Positions 5,890 to 14,402 of a stretch of 23,973 nt of DNA are shown piece by piece. Each line of letters starts with the position of its first letter. Positions within the stretch are counted from its first letter, which is position 1. Under the pieces are notes generated by a model. That model searched no databases, was not told where the DNA came from, and worked only from the letters and a program-made list of their open reading frames with translations. This stretch comes from an uncultured Collinsella sp. (lineage in GTDB: Bacteria > Actinomycetota > Coriobacteriia > Coriobacteriales > Coriobacteriaceae). The position numbers were made by a program, and so were the translations under genes. Location of the stretch: contig UQHO01000033.1 in assembly GCA_900540995.1 (NCBI GenBank), positions 1-23,973 of the forward strand. Direction: 5' to 3'.

Positions 5890-7110
5890 ATGCATCTAGC
5901 CCGTCGTGCCTGGTGCCGAACATATCAGACGGTTTTTCGCATTGCATTGCCGATCCTGCCCTATACCGAGCCGCGCATTCTGGAGCATGCCGAGGATGTG
6001 CCCGCGGTGCTTCAAAAGCGCTCGATCCAGAAGGTCCTTATCGTGACAGACCCTGGCATTGCACGTTTGGGACTCACGGCATCACTCGAGCGTGCGCTTA
6101 CGGCTCAGGGGATTGGCGTTACGGTCTATGCCGAAACGCGTGCGAACCCCACGGTCTCGAATGTGGAGGAGGCGGCGTCCCTGTATCGAGAGCGCGCCTG
6201 CCAGGCCATTATCGGTTTTGGCGGAGGATCAGCCATGGACTGCGCCAAGGGCGTGGGCGCACGCATTGCGCAGCCAAGCAAGCCCATCAACAAGATGCGC
6301 GGGCTGCTGCGGATTCATCGTCGTCTGCCGCTGCTCATCGCCGTTCCCACCACGGCGGGCACGGGAAGCGAGGTCACGCTTGCGGCGGTAATTACCGATG
6401 ACGAGACGCACTACAAGTATCCCATTAACGACTTTGTGCTTATCCCGCGCTTTGCGGCGCACGACCCCGAGTTTACGCTCGGTCTGCCCGCCTCCATTAC
6501 GGGGCAGACGGGCATGGACGCCCTGACGCATGCCGTCGAGGCGTTTATCGGGCGAAGCACCACGCCCTATACGCGCAAGATGGCGCGACAGGCGGTGCAG
6601 CTCATCCACGACAATTTGCTCGAGGCCTATGAGCATGGCGACGACATGCGTGCGCGTCGCAATATGCTTTCGGCGGCGTATAAGGCGGGTGTTGCCTTTA
6701 CGCGCTCCTATGTTGGATACGTTCACGCCATCGCGCACAGCTTGGGTGGGCGTTACGGGATTCCGCACGGCTTGGCCAACGCTATCATCCTGCCGTATAT
6801 GCTTCGCGCCTATGGCGAAGCTGCTGCTCCTAAGCTCGCCGATCTTGCCCGCATGGCCGGTATCGCGCCGGCTAACGCGCAGGACAGCCTGGCGGCCGAG
6901 GCCTTTATCGATTGGGTCGATCGAATGAACGCCGCCTTGGACATTCCCAAATATGTGGCGGGCATTCGCCGCTCCGACATTCCGCAGATGGCGGCGCATG
7001 CCGATGCCGAGGCCAATCCCCTGTACCCCGTTCCGCTTTTGATGGACCGCCTGGAGCTCGAGCATATGTACGAAGTTGTTGCAGGTGGTATGTTTGAGGA
7101 CGAGAACTAG
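5890..7110 (+). CDS. Iron-containing alcohol dehydrogenase
   Basis: This is a group III (Fe-dependent) NAD(P)-linked alcohol dehydrogenase, 406 residues, near the family length. The N-terminal nucleotide-binding half shows GFGGGSAMDCAKG at 109-121 and VPTTAGTGSEVT at 152-163. The metal ligands by family pattern are Asp210 and His214 in GMDALTHAVEAF, His279 in YVHAIAH and His293 in IPHGLAN. The ATG is preceded by AAGGAG with eight bases between. The gene is nine bases before the aldehyde dehydrogenase, whose ribosome site overlaps the end of this gene, so the pair is an operon. The substrate cannot be told from sequence; fermentative reduction of an aldehyde, or alcohol oxidation, is likely. 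A TACAAT in the upstream gap lacks a good -35. Confidence 0.92.
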   Translation: MHLARRAWCRTYQTVFRIALPILPYTEPRILEHAEDVPAVLQKRSIQKVLIVTDPGIARLGLTASLERALTAQGIGVTVYAETRANPTVSNVEEAASLYRERACQAIIGFGGGSAMDCAKGVGARIAQPSKPINKMRGLLRIHRRLPLLIAVPTTAGTGSEVTLAAVITDDETHYKYPINDFVLIPRFAAHDPEFTLGLPASITGQTGMDALTHAVEAFIGRSTTPYTRKMARQAVQLIHDNLLEAYEHGDDMRARRNMLSAAYKAGVAFTRSYVGYVHAIAHSLGGRYGIPHGLANAIILPYMLRAYGEAAAPKLADLARMAGIAPANAQDSLAAEAFIDWVDRMNAALDIPKYVAGIRRSDIPQMAAHADAEANPLYPVPLLMDRLELEHMYEVVAGGMFEDEN

Positions 7111-7119
7111 GAGGTTGCC

Positions 7120-8499
7120 ATGAACACCGAGGAAATTGCGCGCATCGTCGGCGATCAGCGCACCTACTTTAAGACGCGCGCCACGTTTGATGTCGATGCT
7201 CGACGTCGCGCGCTCGTGAGTTTACGCGATGCAGTACGGGCCCACGAGGCTGATATCGCCCATGCGCTCAAGACCGATTTGGGGAAGTCGCATGACGAGG
7301 CCTATATGTGCGAGATCGGCACGTCGCTTTCCGAGATTCGACATCAGATCGCTCACGTGGCTCGATGGAGTCGTCCGCGCCTGCGTCCGTGCGATCTCGC
7401 TAACGCCGTGAGCGTGTGCAAAACGCAAGCCGTGCCCTATGGCGTCACGCTCATCATGGCTCCGTGGAACTACCCGTTTTTGCTAACACTCGAGCCGCTC
7501 GCCGGCGCCCTTGCCGCGGGCAATACTGTGGTCATCAAGCCGAGTGCCTATGCTCCGGCATCGAGCGCGGTGCTCAAGCAAATCTGTGAAGAGGCATTTG
7601 ATCCGTGCCTGGTGACGGTTGTCGAGGGCGGGCGCGCCGAGAACGATGCGTTGCTCGATGAGTGCTGGGACAAAATCTTCTTTACCGGTAGCGTTCCGGT
7701 CGGCAAGCTCGTCATGGAGCGCGCGAGCAAAAACCTCACGCCTGTGACGCTTGAGCTGGGCGGAAAGAGCCCCTGCATCGTGGATGCGACGGCAAATTTG
7801 AAGGTCGCGGCACGGCGTATCGCCTTTGGTAAATGGCTCAACGTGGGCCAGACCTGTGTAGCGCCCGACTATCTGCTGGTCGACGTGCGCGTGCACGATG
7901 AGCTGCTGGGCCTTATCAAGGAGGAGGTCCGCCGCATGTTTGGCGAACATCCACTCGACAATGAGGATTACGGACATATCGTCAACGCCAAGCATTTTGC
8001 GCGCGTGCGCGGGCTGATCAATCTCGATAAGGTCGTGCTTGGAGGTGCCGCGCGTGAGGCATCGCTCAAGATTGAGCCGACGATTTTGGACGGCGTGTCC
8101 CCCGATGACGCCGTGATGCAGGAGGAGATTTTCGGCCCCATCTTGCCGGTGCTGACGTTTGAGAGCCTAGACGAGGCCGAGACGTTTATTACGGATCGTC
8201 CGACGCCGCTGGCCCTGTATATCTTTAGTCAGGATCGCGAGGTTCAGCAGCGCTTTGTGCGCTACGTGCCCTTTGGCGGCGGCTGCGTTAACGATACCAT
8301 CATGCATCTGGCTACGAGTCATATGGGCTTTGGCGGCATGGGCGCGAGCGGCATGGGACAGTACCATGGCCGCGAGAGCTTCGATACGTTTAGCCACAAG
8401 AAGAGTATCGTGAACAAGGCAACCTGGCTGGACGTGCCGTTTCGGTATGCGCCCTACGCAAGCTGGAAGCACAAATTCGTGCGCATGTTTGTGCATTAG
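7120..8499 (+). CDS. Aldehyde dehydrogenase, class 3-like
   Basis: This NAD(P)-dependent aldehyde dehydrogenase has 459 residues and resembles the short class 3/coniferyl-aldehyde type. It oxidises aldehydes to acids without coenzyme A. Active-site features are Asn117 in MAPWNYPF, Lys140 in VVIKPS, Glu212 in LELGGKSP and the nucleophile Cys246 in NVGQTCVAPD. The GGMGASGMGQYHG segment near the C-terminus is typical. The start has AGGAGG seven bases upstream, overlapping the preceding TAG. With the upstream iron alcohol dehydrogenase it forms a two-step alcohol-aldehyde-acid module. The 123 bases that follow before the next gene hold no clear terminator. The physiological substrate is not evident. 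Confidence 0.93.
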   Translation: MNTEEIARIVGDQRTYFKTRATFDVDARRRALVSLRDAVRAHEADIAHALKTDLGKSHDEAYMCEIGTSLSEIRHQIAHVARWSRPRLRPCDLANAVSVCKTQAVPYGVTLIMAPWNYPFLLTLEPLAGALAAGNTVVIKPSAYAPASSAVLKQICEEAFDPCLVTVVEGGRAENDALLDECWDKIFFTGSVPVGKLVMERASKNLTPVTLELGGKSPCIVDATANLKVAARRIAFGKWLNVGQTCVAPDYLLVDVRVHDELLGLIKEEVRRMFGEHPLDNEDYGHIVNAKHFARVRGLINLDKVVLGGAAREASLKIEPTILDGVSPDDAVMQEEIFGPILPVLTFESLDEAETFITDRPTPLALYIFSQDREVQQRFVRYVPFGGGCVNDTIMHLATSHMGFGGMGASGMGQYHGRESFDTFSHKKSIVNKATWLDVPFRYAPYASWKHKFVRMFVH

Positions 8500-8622
8500 A
8501 ATCAGATGGTGTAGCGACAAACGGTCGAAAAGGCGCGGGTGGGGCGAATTTGTGTCCGCACGGGACCGTAGACTTCTCAATAAGGTTACACACCGGTTTA
8601 TCCGGCCGTTAGAGGAGCTGCT

Positions 8623-8949
8623 ATGTACGAGCCTTCACGTGTTCTTCTGTCATTTCACATTGCAGGATTTCAGTATGCCGACGGTGCCTTGGTCCTGGGC
8701 GATCTTAAGGTTGGCGATAAGCTGACGCTGTGCGCCGAGCGCGATAATCCCCATGACCCCGAGGCAGTTGCGATCTACTATGGCAAGACCAAACTTGGCT
8801 ACGTTCCGGGAAACGAGGTCGGCCCGCTGTCCTTGATGATGTATTACGGCCACGAGGACGTATTTGAGGCCCGCGTGCAACAGGTTGCCCCCGAGCGCAG
8901 CCCGTGGCATCAGGTACGCGTTGGGCTCTACGTGGTGGATGCTCGCTAG
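8623..8949 (+). CDS. Stand-alone HIRAN-domain protein
   Basis: This 108-residue protein is almost entirely a HIRAN domain. Visible family features are FHIAGFQYADG near 11-21, VGDKLTLCAERDNPHDPEAVAIYY near 30-53 and LGYVPGNEVGPLSLMMYYG near 58-76. In larger proteins such as HLTF this domain binds DNA ends; as a free-standing protein its role is less clear. The start is well supported by GAGGAG seven bases upstream. It is followed, 18 bases later, by a tiny charged protein and then by a metallophosphoesterase on the same strand, so all three may be co-transcribed. I infer a nucleic-acid-binding role but cannot name a pathway. Confidence 0.85.
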   Translation: MYEPSRVLLSFHIAGFQYADGALVLGDLKVGDKLTLCAERDNPHDPEAVAIYYGKTKLGYVPGNEVGPLSLMMYYGHEDVFEARVQQVAPERSPWHQVRVGLYVVDAR

Positions 8950-8967
8950 TCGGCAATGGAGGCTGCC

Positions 8968-9147
8968 ATGTTTGATGACGATGACCTGTTTGATCTGGCA
9001 GATGATCCGTTTGAGTGGGATGCGCTACTCGATGACGATGAGCTGGAACAGGACCGTAAGATGCGGCAGGACAAGAAAACTCAGGGTGACGCTTCGAAAA
9101 AGCAAGACAAGCGCCGCCGCGGACTGTTCGGCGGGCTCTTTGGATAA
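8968..9147 (+). CDS. Small charge-segregated protein, unknown function
   Basis: I do not recognise this 59-residue protein. The first half is strongly acidic (MFDDDDLFDLADDPFEWDA, then LLDDDELEQD), the middle is lysine-rich (KMRQDKKTQGDASKKQDK), and it ends RRRGLFGGLFG, a basic patch with a doubled GLFG tail. There is no cysteine, signal peptide or membrane helix. I chose the ATG at 8968 because GGAGG precedes it by five bases; an in-frame ATG at 8956 overlaps that ribosome site. It sits between the HIRAN protein and the metallophosphoesterase. It may be a partner or DNA-mimic-like protein, but that is speculation. Confidence 0.65.
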   Translation: MFDDDDLFDLADDPFEWDALLDDDELEQDRKMRQDKKTQGDASKKQDKRRRGLFGGLFG

Positions 9148-9213
9148 CCGCCGCATCGCTACGTCTGTATACTTAGCACGAGTTGAACACGTTGCGAAAT
9201 GAGGGCATAGACG

Positions 9214-9759
9214 ATGATGTGGTTTACCGCCGACCTGCACCTGGGCGATACGAATATCTTGCACGACATGGACCGGCCGTTTGACTCGGTCGAGGAGATG
9301 AACCGCAAGGTCATCGATGCCATCAATGAGTGCGTGGCTGCGGACGACCGCCTCTATATTCTGGGTGACTTTACCTATCGTTTGCCCCTGGCGGAGGCGG
9401 TGCGCCTGCGCGAGCGTATCGAATGCCAGAACGTGACGCTCATCCGCGGTAACCATGACGGCGACTGGGAAGATTCCGACGTACCGCAGATTTGGGAAGA
9501 CGTGCGCGATTACCTGGAGATTGCTCCCGGCTATGCCAAGGGCCATCGTCTGGTTATGAGCCACTACCCCATGCTCAGCTGGAACGGCAAGGCGCGTGGC
9601 GCCGTCATGCTGCACGGGCATATCCACAGCAGGGGAGACCGCACCAACGTGCGCAACCGCGATCGCGAGCGCCCTATCTTTCGCTACGATGTCGGTCTCG
9701 ATGCCAACGAGTACAAGCCCGTAAGCCGTGATCAGATTCTTAGCTTCTTTGGGTTATAG
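9214..9759 (+). CDS. Calcineurin-like metallophosphoesterase
   Basis: This is a 181-residue single-domain binuclear metallophosphoesterase. All signature blocks are present: Asp7-x-His9 in FTADLHLGD, Gly51-Asp52 in LGDFTYR, Gly79-Asn80-His81-Asp82 in RGNHDGD, His117 in MSHYPM, and Gly135-His136-x-His138 in HGHIHS. Proteins of this small type are usually called phosphoesterases or hydrolases without a proven substrate. Weak GAGGG lies upstream of the ATG at 9214. The TAG stop runs directly into the terminator at 9759-9824. The small size and lack of a signal peptide point to a cytoplasmic enzyme. Confidence 0.9.
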   Translation: MMWFTADLHLGDTNILHDMDRPFDSVEEMNRKVIDAINECVAADDRLYILGDFTYRLPLAEAVRLRERIECQNVTLIRGNHDGDWEDSDVPQIWEDVRDYLEIAPGYAKGHRLVMSHYPMLSWNGKARGAVMLHGHIHSRGDRTNVRNRDRERPIFRYDVGLDANEYKPVSRDQILSFFGL

Positions 9760-9824
9760 GGCGCCAGAGCCACCACAAAGGGGACAGGCACCTTTGTGGT
9801 GGCTCTGGCAGCGGCGCCTTTTTT
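9759..9824 (+). terminator. Terminator with a nested GGGAC-loop hairpin
   Basis: The outer GGGCGCC (9759-9765) and GGCGCC (9813-9818), followed by TTTTTT (9819-9824), look like an ordinary terminator after the metallophosphoesterase. Its upper part is a perfect 18-bp stem (9764-9781 with 9791-9808) around the loop GGACAGGCA. The arm sequence begins CCAGAGCCACC. The long upper stem looks like a palindromic repeat inserted into, or grown from, the terminator loop. Confidence 0.8.
9764..9808. repeat. GGGAC-loop hairpin, perfect 18-bp arms
   Basis: The perfect inverted repeat CCAGAGCCACCACAAAGG (9764-9781) closes a nine-base loop; the plus strand reads GGGGACAGGCACC across the apex. The same apex motif occurs on the minus strand of 23866-23902 with unrelated arms. 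Confidence 0.8.
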
Positions 9825-9882
9825 GTCCGTGCGGCGCGGTAGAGTGTAGGCGGTCGAAATTTGCGTCCATCGAGGAGCTGCT

Positions 9883-11640
9883 ATGAACGAGATTAAGTGC
9901 CCGCATTGCGGCGAAGTTTTTAAGGTCGATGCGTCCGGCTATGCGGATATCGTCAAGCAAGTACGCGATGCCGAGTTTTCGCGCGACCTGGACGAGCGTG
10001 TGAAGGCAGTCCAGCGCGAGGGCGAGCAGGCGCTGGAGCTTGAGCGCTCGCGTTCGACGGCTGCCTTGCAAAAGGCAGAGTCTCAGCGCAACGCTCAGCT
10101 TGTCGAGCAGAAGAACGCTGCAGCTCAGCAGCTGGCACAAGAAGTCGCCAAGCGCGATGCCGAGCTTGCCGAGCTGCGTGCCAAGCTTGAGGGCGCTGCC
10201 GCAGAGCGCGAGAGTGCAAGCCAGCGCGCGGCGGTTGAGGCCCGTGCCGATGCTCAAAAGGAGAATGCCGAGCTGCAGCGCGAGATCGATAGCCTGCGTG
10301 CGCAGCTTGGGCGCAAAGATGACGAAGCAAAGCTTGCCGAAGCCGCGGTACGCAATGCGACTCAAAATGACCTCGCCGCGCGCGATGCTCAGATTGCGGA
10401 GTTGCAGGCAAAGCTTGCCGCCGCAGATAAGGCTCAAGAAATGGCACTCGCAACTGCTGCGGCCGAGGCGCAGCGTAAGCTCGAGGCTGCGCAAAACGAA
10501 GCGAATCGTAAGCTTTCCGATTACCAGACAGAAGTGCGTGAGAAGTTCTCGAATGCTAAGACTCAGTCCGAGCGCGAGGCCGAGGGCCTTCGTGCACAGC
10601 TTCGTGAGCAAGAACTTTCTGCAAAAATGGAGCTGTCGAAGGCGGTCGCCGCGGCGGAACGAGAGCGCGATGAGGCACGTGCCAAGCTGACGAGCGAGCT
10701 GGCGGTGCGCGATTCTCGCGAGGAACAGGTCAAGGCGGCGCATGAGCTCGAGCTCGCGCAGGCCAAGCGCGCGAGCGATGACCTGATTCGCTACAAGGAC
10801 GAAGAGATTGAGCGTCTTAAGGACATGAAGGTACGCCTGTCCACCAAGATGGTGGGCGAGTCGCTCGAGCAGCACTGCGAGACCGAGTTCAATCGCCTGC
10901 GCATGACGGCGTTTCCCAACGCGTACTTCGAGAAGGATAACGATGCGTCCGAGGGCACCAAGGGCGACTTTATCTTCCGCGAGTGCGACGCAAGCGGTAA
11001 CGAGGTCATTTCGATTATGTTCGAGATGAAAAACGAGAACGATGAGACCGCGACCAAGCACAAGAACGAGGACTTCTTTAAGAAACTCGACCACGATCGC
11101 CGCCAAAAGGGCTGCGAGTACGCGGTGCTCTGCACGTTGCTCGAACCCGAGAGCGAGCTTTACAACGCCGGCATCGTGGACGTGAGCTATCGCTACGAGA
11201 AGATGTACGTGATTCGCCCACAGTTCTTTATTCCCATGATCACGCTTCTTCGCAACGCCGCCATGGGTTCGCTGCGCTATAAGCAGGAACTGGCGGAGTA
11301 CAAACAGCAGAATATCGACGTCACGAACTTCGAAGCCAAGATGGAAAAGTTCAAGAATGATTTCGGTCGCAACTACGAGATCGCGAGCCGCAAGTTCCAA
11401 ACGGCGATTGATGAGATCGACAAGACGATTAGCCATCTGCAGAAAACCAAGGAGGCGTTGCTGTCCTCCGAGAACAATCTGCGCCTAGCCAACAAGAAGG
11501 CCGACGATCTTACCATTCGCAAGCTCACGTGGGGCAACAAGACCATGAAGGCCGCGTTTGACGAGGCGCGCGGGGCTGCGACAGAGACAAACGATGAGCC
11601 AGCCGAGGCGGATTCGTATGAGGTCGAGGATACCGAGTAG
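9883..11640 (+). CDS. DUF2130-type protein: zinc-finger-like start, long coiled coil, nuclease-like end
   Basis: This 585-residue protein starts with a short Cys6-x2-Cys9 motif (KCPHCGEVFKV). A very long alanine/glutamate/arginine-rich coiled coil follows, about residues 25-320. The C-terminal domain (about 320-560) matches what I know of DUF2130: VGESLEQHCE at 324-333, then GTKGDFIF with Asp362 and IMFEMKNEND with Glu381-x-Lys383. That Asp...Glu-x-Lys spacing is compatible with a PD-(D/E)XK fold, which I infer rather than know. The tail ends in acidic residues. The ATG is preceded by GAGGAG. It appears monocistronic, with terminators on both sides. The function is unknown; a cytoplasmic structural or DNA-acting role is possible. 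Confidence 0.85.
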   Translation: MNEIKCPHCGEVFKVDASGYADIVKQVRDAEFSRDLDERVKAVQREGEQALELERSRSTAALQKAESQRNAQLVEQKNAAAQQLAQEVAKRDAELAELRAKLEGAAAERESASQRAAVEARADAQKENAELQREIDSLRAQLGRKDDEAKLAEAAVRNATQNDLAARDAQIAELQAKLAAADKAQEMALATAAAEAQRKLEAAQNEANRKLSDYQTEVREKFSNAKTQSEREAEGLRAQLREQELSAKMELSKAVAAAERERDEARAKLTSELAVRDSREEQVKAAHELELAQAKRASDDLIRYKDEEIERLKDMKVRLSTKMVGESLEQHCETEFNRLRMTAFPNAYFEKDNDASEGTKGDFIFRECDASGNEVISIMFEMKNENDETATKHKNEDFFKKLDHDRRQKGCEYAVLCTLLEPESELYNAGIVDVSYRYEKMYVIRPQFFIPMITLLRNAAMGSLRYKQELAEYKQQNIDVTNFEAKMEKFKNDFGRNYEIASRKFQTAIDEIDKTISHLQKTKEALLSSENNLRLANKKADDLTIRKLTWGNKTMKAAFDEARGAATETNDEPAEADSYEVEDTE

Positions 11641-11657
11641 GGGATAGCGTATCGCGC

Positions 11658-11705
11658 AAAAAGCGGGGCCGCTGGCGATGTTGCCAGCGACCCCGCTTCG
11701 TTTCG
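11658..11705. terminator. Bidirectional terminator between convergent genes
   Basis: AAGCGGGG and GCTGGC pair with GCCAGC and CCCCGCTT (11661-11698). On the minus strand the hairpin is followed by TTTTT (the A run at 11658-11662); on the plus strand by the weaker TCGTTTCG. It serves the DUF2130-type gene and the convergent helicase. Confidence 0.8.
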
Positions 11706-11720
11706 TTCCAGTATGTTCGG

Positions 11721-14402
11721 CTAGTCCTCGAGCAGGTCCTCGATAAAGCCGACGCGGTAGTTTTTGAAGATGACCTCGCCGCCGTCTTGCGTGGCGTCCA
11801 GATCGACATCGCCCATGATGCCAAAGTCGTGGTCGCCATCCTCGTCGGCAAAGATCTGGTGCACGTGCCATACGTGCGCGGTCTTCTCGTCGGACTCGTC
11901 AATGGAAAACATCGCGGCGCTGCGGGCATCTCCGTCGGTGAGGATTTCCTCGTGCTGCTCGTGGTAAGCGTCGAGTGCTTTTTGCCAGCGGATCTCGCTC
12001 ATGCCCCAGTCGTCGTCGAGCTCGCCCAGGTCGCGAACGTGCTCGCGAGCGGCAAGGGTCACGCGGCGGAAGAGCGCGTTGCGCACCAACAGCGTGCAGC
12101 CGCGGCGGTCCGCCACGACCTCGTCGATGCCCTGCGGCGGCGCGGCGTCGAGGGCTGCCGGGTTGCCGGCGTTCTCCCACTCGTCCACCAGGCTCGAGTC
12201 CACCGAGCGCACCACAAAGCCCAGCCACGAGATAATGTCGCGCAGGCGCTCGTCGCGCTTCTCGATGGGCACGGTGCGGTCGAGTGAACGGTAGGCCTCG
12301 GCTAGGTAGCGCAGCAGAATGCCCTCGGAGCGGGCGATGCCGAGCTTTTGAATGTAGCCCTTAAAATCGCTCGCGCTTTCCAGCATATCGCGCAGGACGC
12401 TCTTGGGAGAGAGCTGATAGTCGTTTGCCCAGGGCACTTCCTGGCAGTACTTGTCAAAGGCGGCGTCGAGCAAATCCTCGAGCGGCTTTTCGTACGTGAC
12501 GTCTTGAATGCGCTCCAAGCGCTCCTCATACTCGACGCCGTCAGCCTTCATTTCGGCCATCGCGCGGTCGCGCGCAGCGCGCTCCTGTGCGCGCAGCACC
12601 TGCTTGGGGTCCTCGAGCGTTGCCTCGACCATCGAGATCAGATCCATGGTATAGGTCTCGCTCTCGGGATCGAGCAGCTCCAACGCGGCAAGCAAGAACG
12701 GCGAGAGCGGCTGATCGAGCGCAAAGTCCTCGGGCAGATCGACCGTCAGTGCATAGTCAATGTCTGGTGCGGCGTCAGTCGGGGCGTCGGGTGCGGGCGG
12801 CACCTCGGTGCGAACGACGACGCCGGAATCGATGAGTGTGGCGAAGATTTCATCGGCGCGAACCTCGAGCTTGGCCTTTTCCTCGGGGGTCTGCAGGCTC
12901 GTCTCGATGAGGTCGTGTACGCGGGCACGGGCGTCGCCGCCCTGCTCGACCACGCTAATCACCATGGAGTGCGTGATGCGCAGGCGCGGCTTGAGCGTCT
13001 CGGGCTGCGTCTCAATCAGACGCTCAAAGGTCTGCTTGCTCCAGGTGACAAAGCCCTCGGGGGCCTTCTTCTTTTTAATCTTGCGGAGCTTCTTGGGGTC
13101 GTCACCCGCCTTGGCCATGAGCTTGGCGTTCTCGATCTCGTGCTCCGGGGCCTCGGCGATGACCATGCCCTCGGTATCGAAGCCCGAACGGCCGGCGCGA
13201 CCGGCAATCTGATGGAACTCGCGGGCGCGCAGACGACGCATCTTGTAGCCATCGAACTTGGTGAGCGCGGTGAGGACCACGGTGTGGATGGGTACGTTGA
13301 TGCCGACGCCGAGCGTATCGGTGCCGCAGATGACAGGCAGCAGGCCCTGCTGCGCCAAGCGCTCGACCAGCAGACGATAGCGCGGCAGCATACCGGCGTG
13401 GTGCACGCCGACGCCGCAGCCAAGCAAGCGCTTGAGGATCTTGCCAAAGGCCGTCGAGAAGCTCGTGCCTTTGGCGGCTTCCTTAATGGCCTCGCGCTGC
13501 TCCTTGCTGGCGATGCCAAAATTGGCGAGTGACTGTGCCGTCGCAAGGGCGGCATCTTGGCTAAAGTGCACGATATAGAGCGGGGCCTCGCCGCGGCGCA
13601 TGGCGAGCTCGACCGTGCCCTCGAGCGAGGTCGTCACGTAGTCGTAGCTCAGCGGCACGGGGCGTGGGGCGTCGACAACCAAGTCGCAAGCAGCGCTGGT
13701 GTGTTCCTCGAGTGAGGCGGCGATGGCGGTGACATCGCCGAGCGTGGCGCTCATGAGCATAAACTGCGTGTGGGGCAGGGTGAGCAGCGGCACCTGCCAG
13801 GCCCAGCCGCGGTCGGGGTCGGCAAAGTAGTGGAACTCGTCCATGGCCACGCAGCCCACGTCGGCGCCCTCGCCCTCGCGCAGTGCATCGTTGGCAAGGA
13901 TTTCGGCCGTGCAGCAGATGACGGGCGCCTTGGTATTGATATGCGTATCGCCGGTGATCATGCCGACGTTATCGCGGCCGAGTACCTGCACCAGATCGAA
14001 GAACTTTTCGCTGACCAAGGCCTTGATAGGGGCCGTGTAATAGCAACGCTTGCCCTGTGCCATGCCCATAAAGAGCATGCCCAGCGCGACGAGCGATTTA
14101 CCCGATCCGGTCGGTGTGCCTAAAATGACGTGATCGCCGGCAGCCAGGTCCATGAGGGCCTCTTCTTGGTGATCCCACAGCTCAATGCCGCGATCGCTTG
14201 TCCATTCAAAGAAGCGTTCGAAGGCTTGCTCGGGCGTGAGCCATGGTTCGGGCTCACTGCCGTCCTCGGGCTCCCACCAGGTGGGGGAGAGCGCGCCGAG
14301 CGAGCCAAACTCGGCTTCGGTTCCCGTGCCGCCCGAGAATGAGCTGGCAGCGCCGGCGCCGGAGACGGTGCTGGCGGCGGTATCTGTCGTGGTCTGTGCC
14401 AT
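11721..14402 (-). CDS. Ski2-like DEAD/DEAH-box helicase (DUF3516-type)
   Basis: This is an 893-residue superfamily 2 ATP-dependent helicase. Motifs are in order: Walker A GTPTGSGKS at 95-103, APIKAL at 124-129, DEFH at 188-191, SAT at 218-220, VHHAGMLP at 333-340, GTDTLGVGINVP at 360-371 and QIAGRAGRSG at 398-407. That set fits Ski2/HelY-like enzymes, which act on RNA or DNA. The C-terminal half (about 480-893) has no motif I can name exactly but resembles actinobacterial helicases with DUF3516. The first 40 residues are low-complexity Ala/Ser/Thr/Gly. The ATG at 14402 has only a weak ribosome site. Repeat copy 3 lies about 120 bases upstream. A role in RNA turnover is likely but not shown. 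Confidence 0.9.
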   Translation of the reverse strand: MAQTTTDTAASTVSGAGAASSFSGGTGTEAEFGSLGALSPTWWEPEDGSEPEPWLTPEQAFERFFEWTSDRGIELWDHQEEALMDLAAGDHVILGTPTGSGKSLVALGMLFMGMAQGKRCYYTAPIKALVSEKFFDLVQVLGRDNVGMITGDTHINTKAPVICCTAEILANDALREGEGADVGCVAMDEFHYFADPDRGWAWQVPLLTLPHTQFMLMSATLGDVTAIAASLEEHTSAACDLVVDAPRPVPLSYDYVTTSLEGTVELAMRRGEAPLYIVHFSQDAALATAQSLANFGIASKEQREAIKEAAKGTSFSTAFGKILKRLLGCGVGVHHAGMLPRYRLLVERLAQQGLLPVICGTDTLGVGINVPIHTVVLTALTKFDGYKMRRLRAREFHQIAGRAGRSGFDTEGMVIAEAPEHEIENAKLMAKAGDDPKKLRKIKKKKAPEGFVTWSKQTFERLIETQPETLKPRLRITHSMVISVVEQGGDARARVHDLIETSLQTPEEKAKLEVRADEIFATLIDSGVVVRTEVPPAPDAPTDAAPDIDYALTVDLPEDFALDQPLSPFLLAALELLDPESETYTMDLISMVEATLEDPKQVLRAQERAARDRAMAEMKADGVEYEERLERIQDVTYEKPLEDLLDAAFDKYCQEVPWANDYQLSPKSVLRDMLESASDFKGYIQKLGIARSEGILLRYLAEAYRSLDRTVPIEKRDERLRDIISWLGFVVRSVDSSLVDEWENAGNPAALDAAPPQGIDEVVADRRGCTLLVRNALFRRVTLAAREHVRDLGELDDDWGMSEIRWQKALDAYHEQHEEILTDGDARSAAMFSIDESDEKTAHVWHVHQIFADEDGDHDFGIMGDVDLDATQDGGEVIFKNYRVGFIEDLLED

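Noticed and set aside
9754..11436. Long minus-strand open frame (560 codons) opposite the DUF2130-type gene
   Set aside because: It is the antisense of a repetitive coiled-coil gene, with leucine/alanine-rich nonsense and no motif; the plus-strand gene has a ribosome site and recognisable domains.
12348..13532. Plus-strand open frame of 394 codons over the Ski2-like helicase
   Set aside because: It is antisense to clear helicase motifs and shows no family features.
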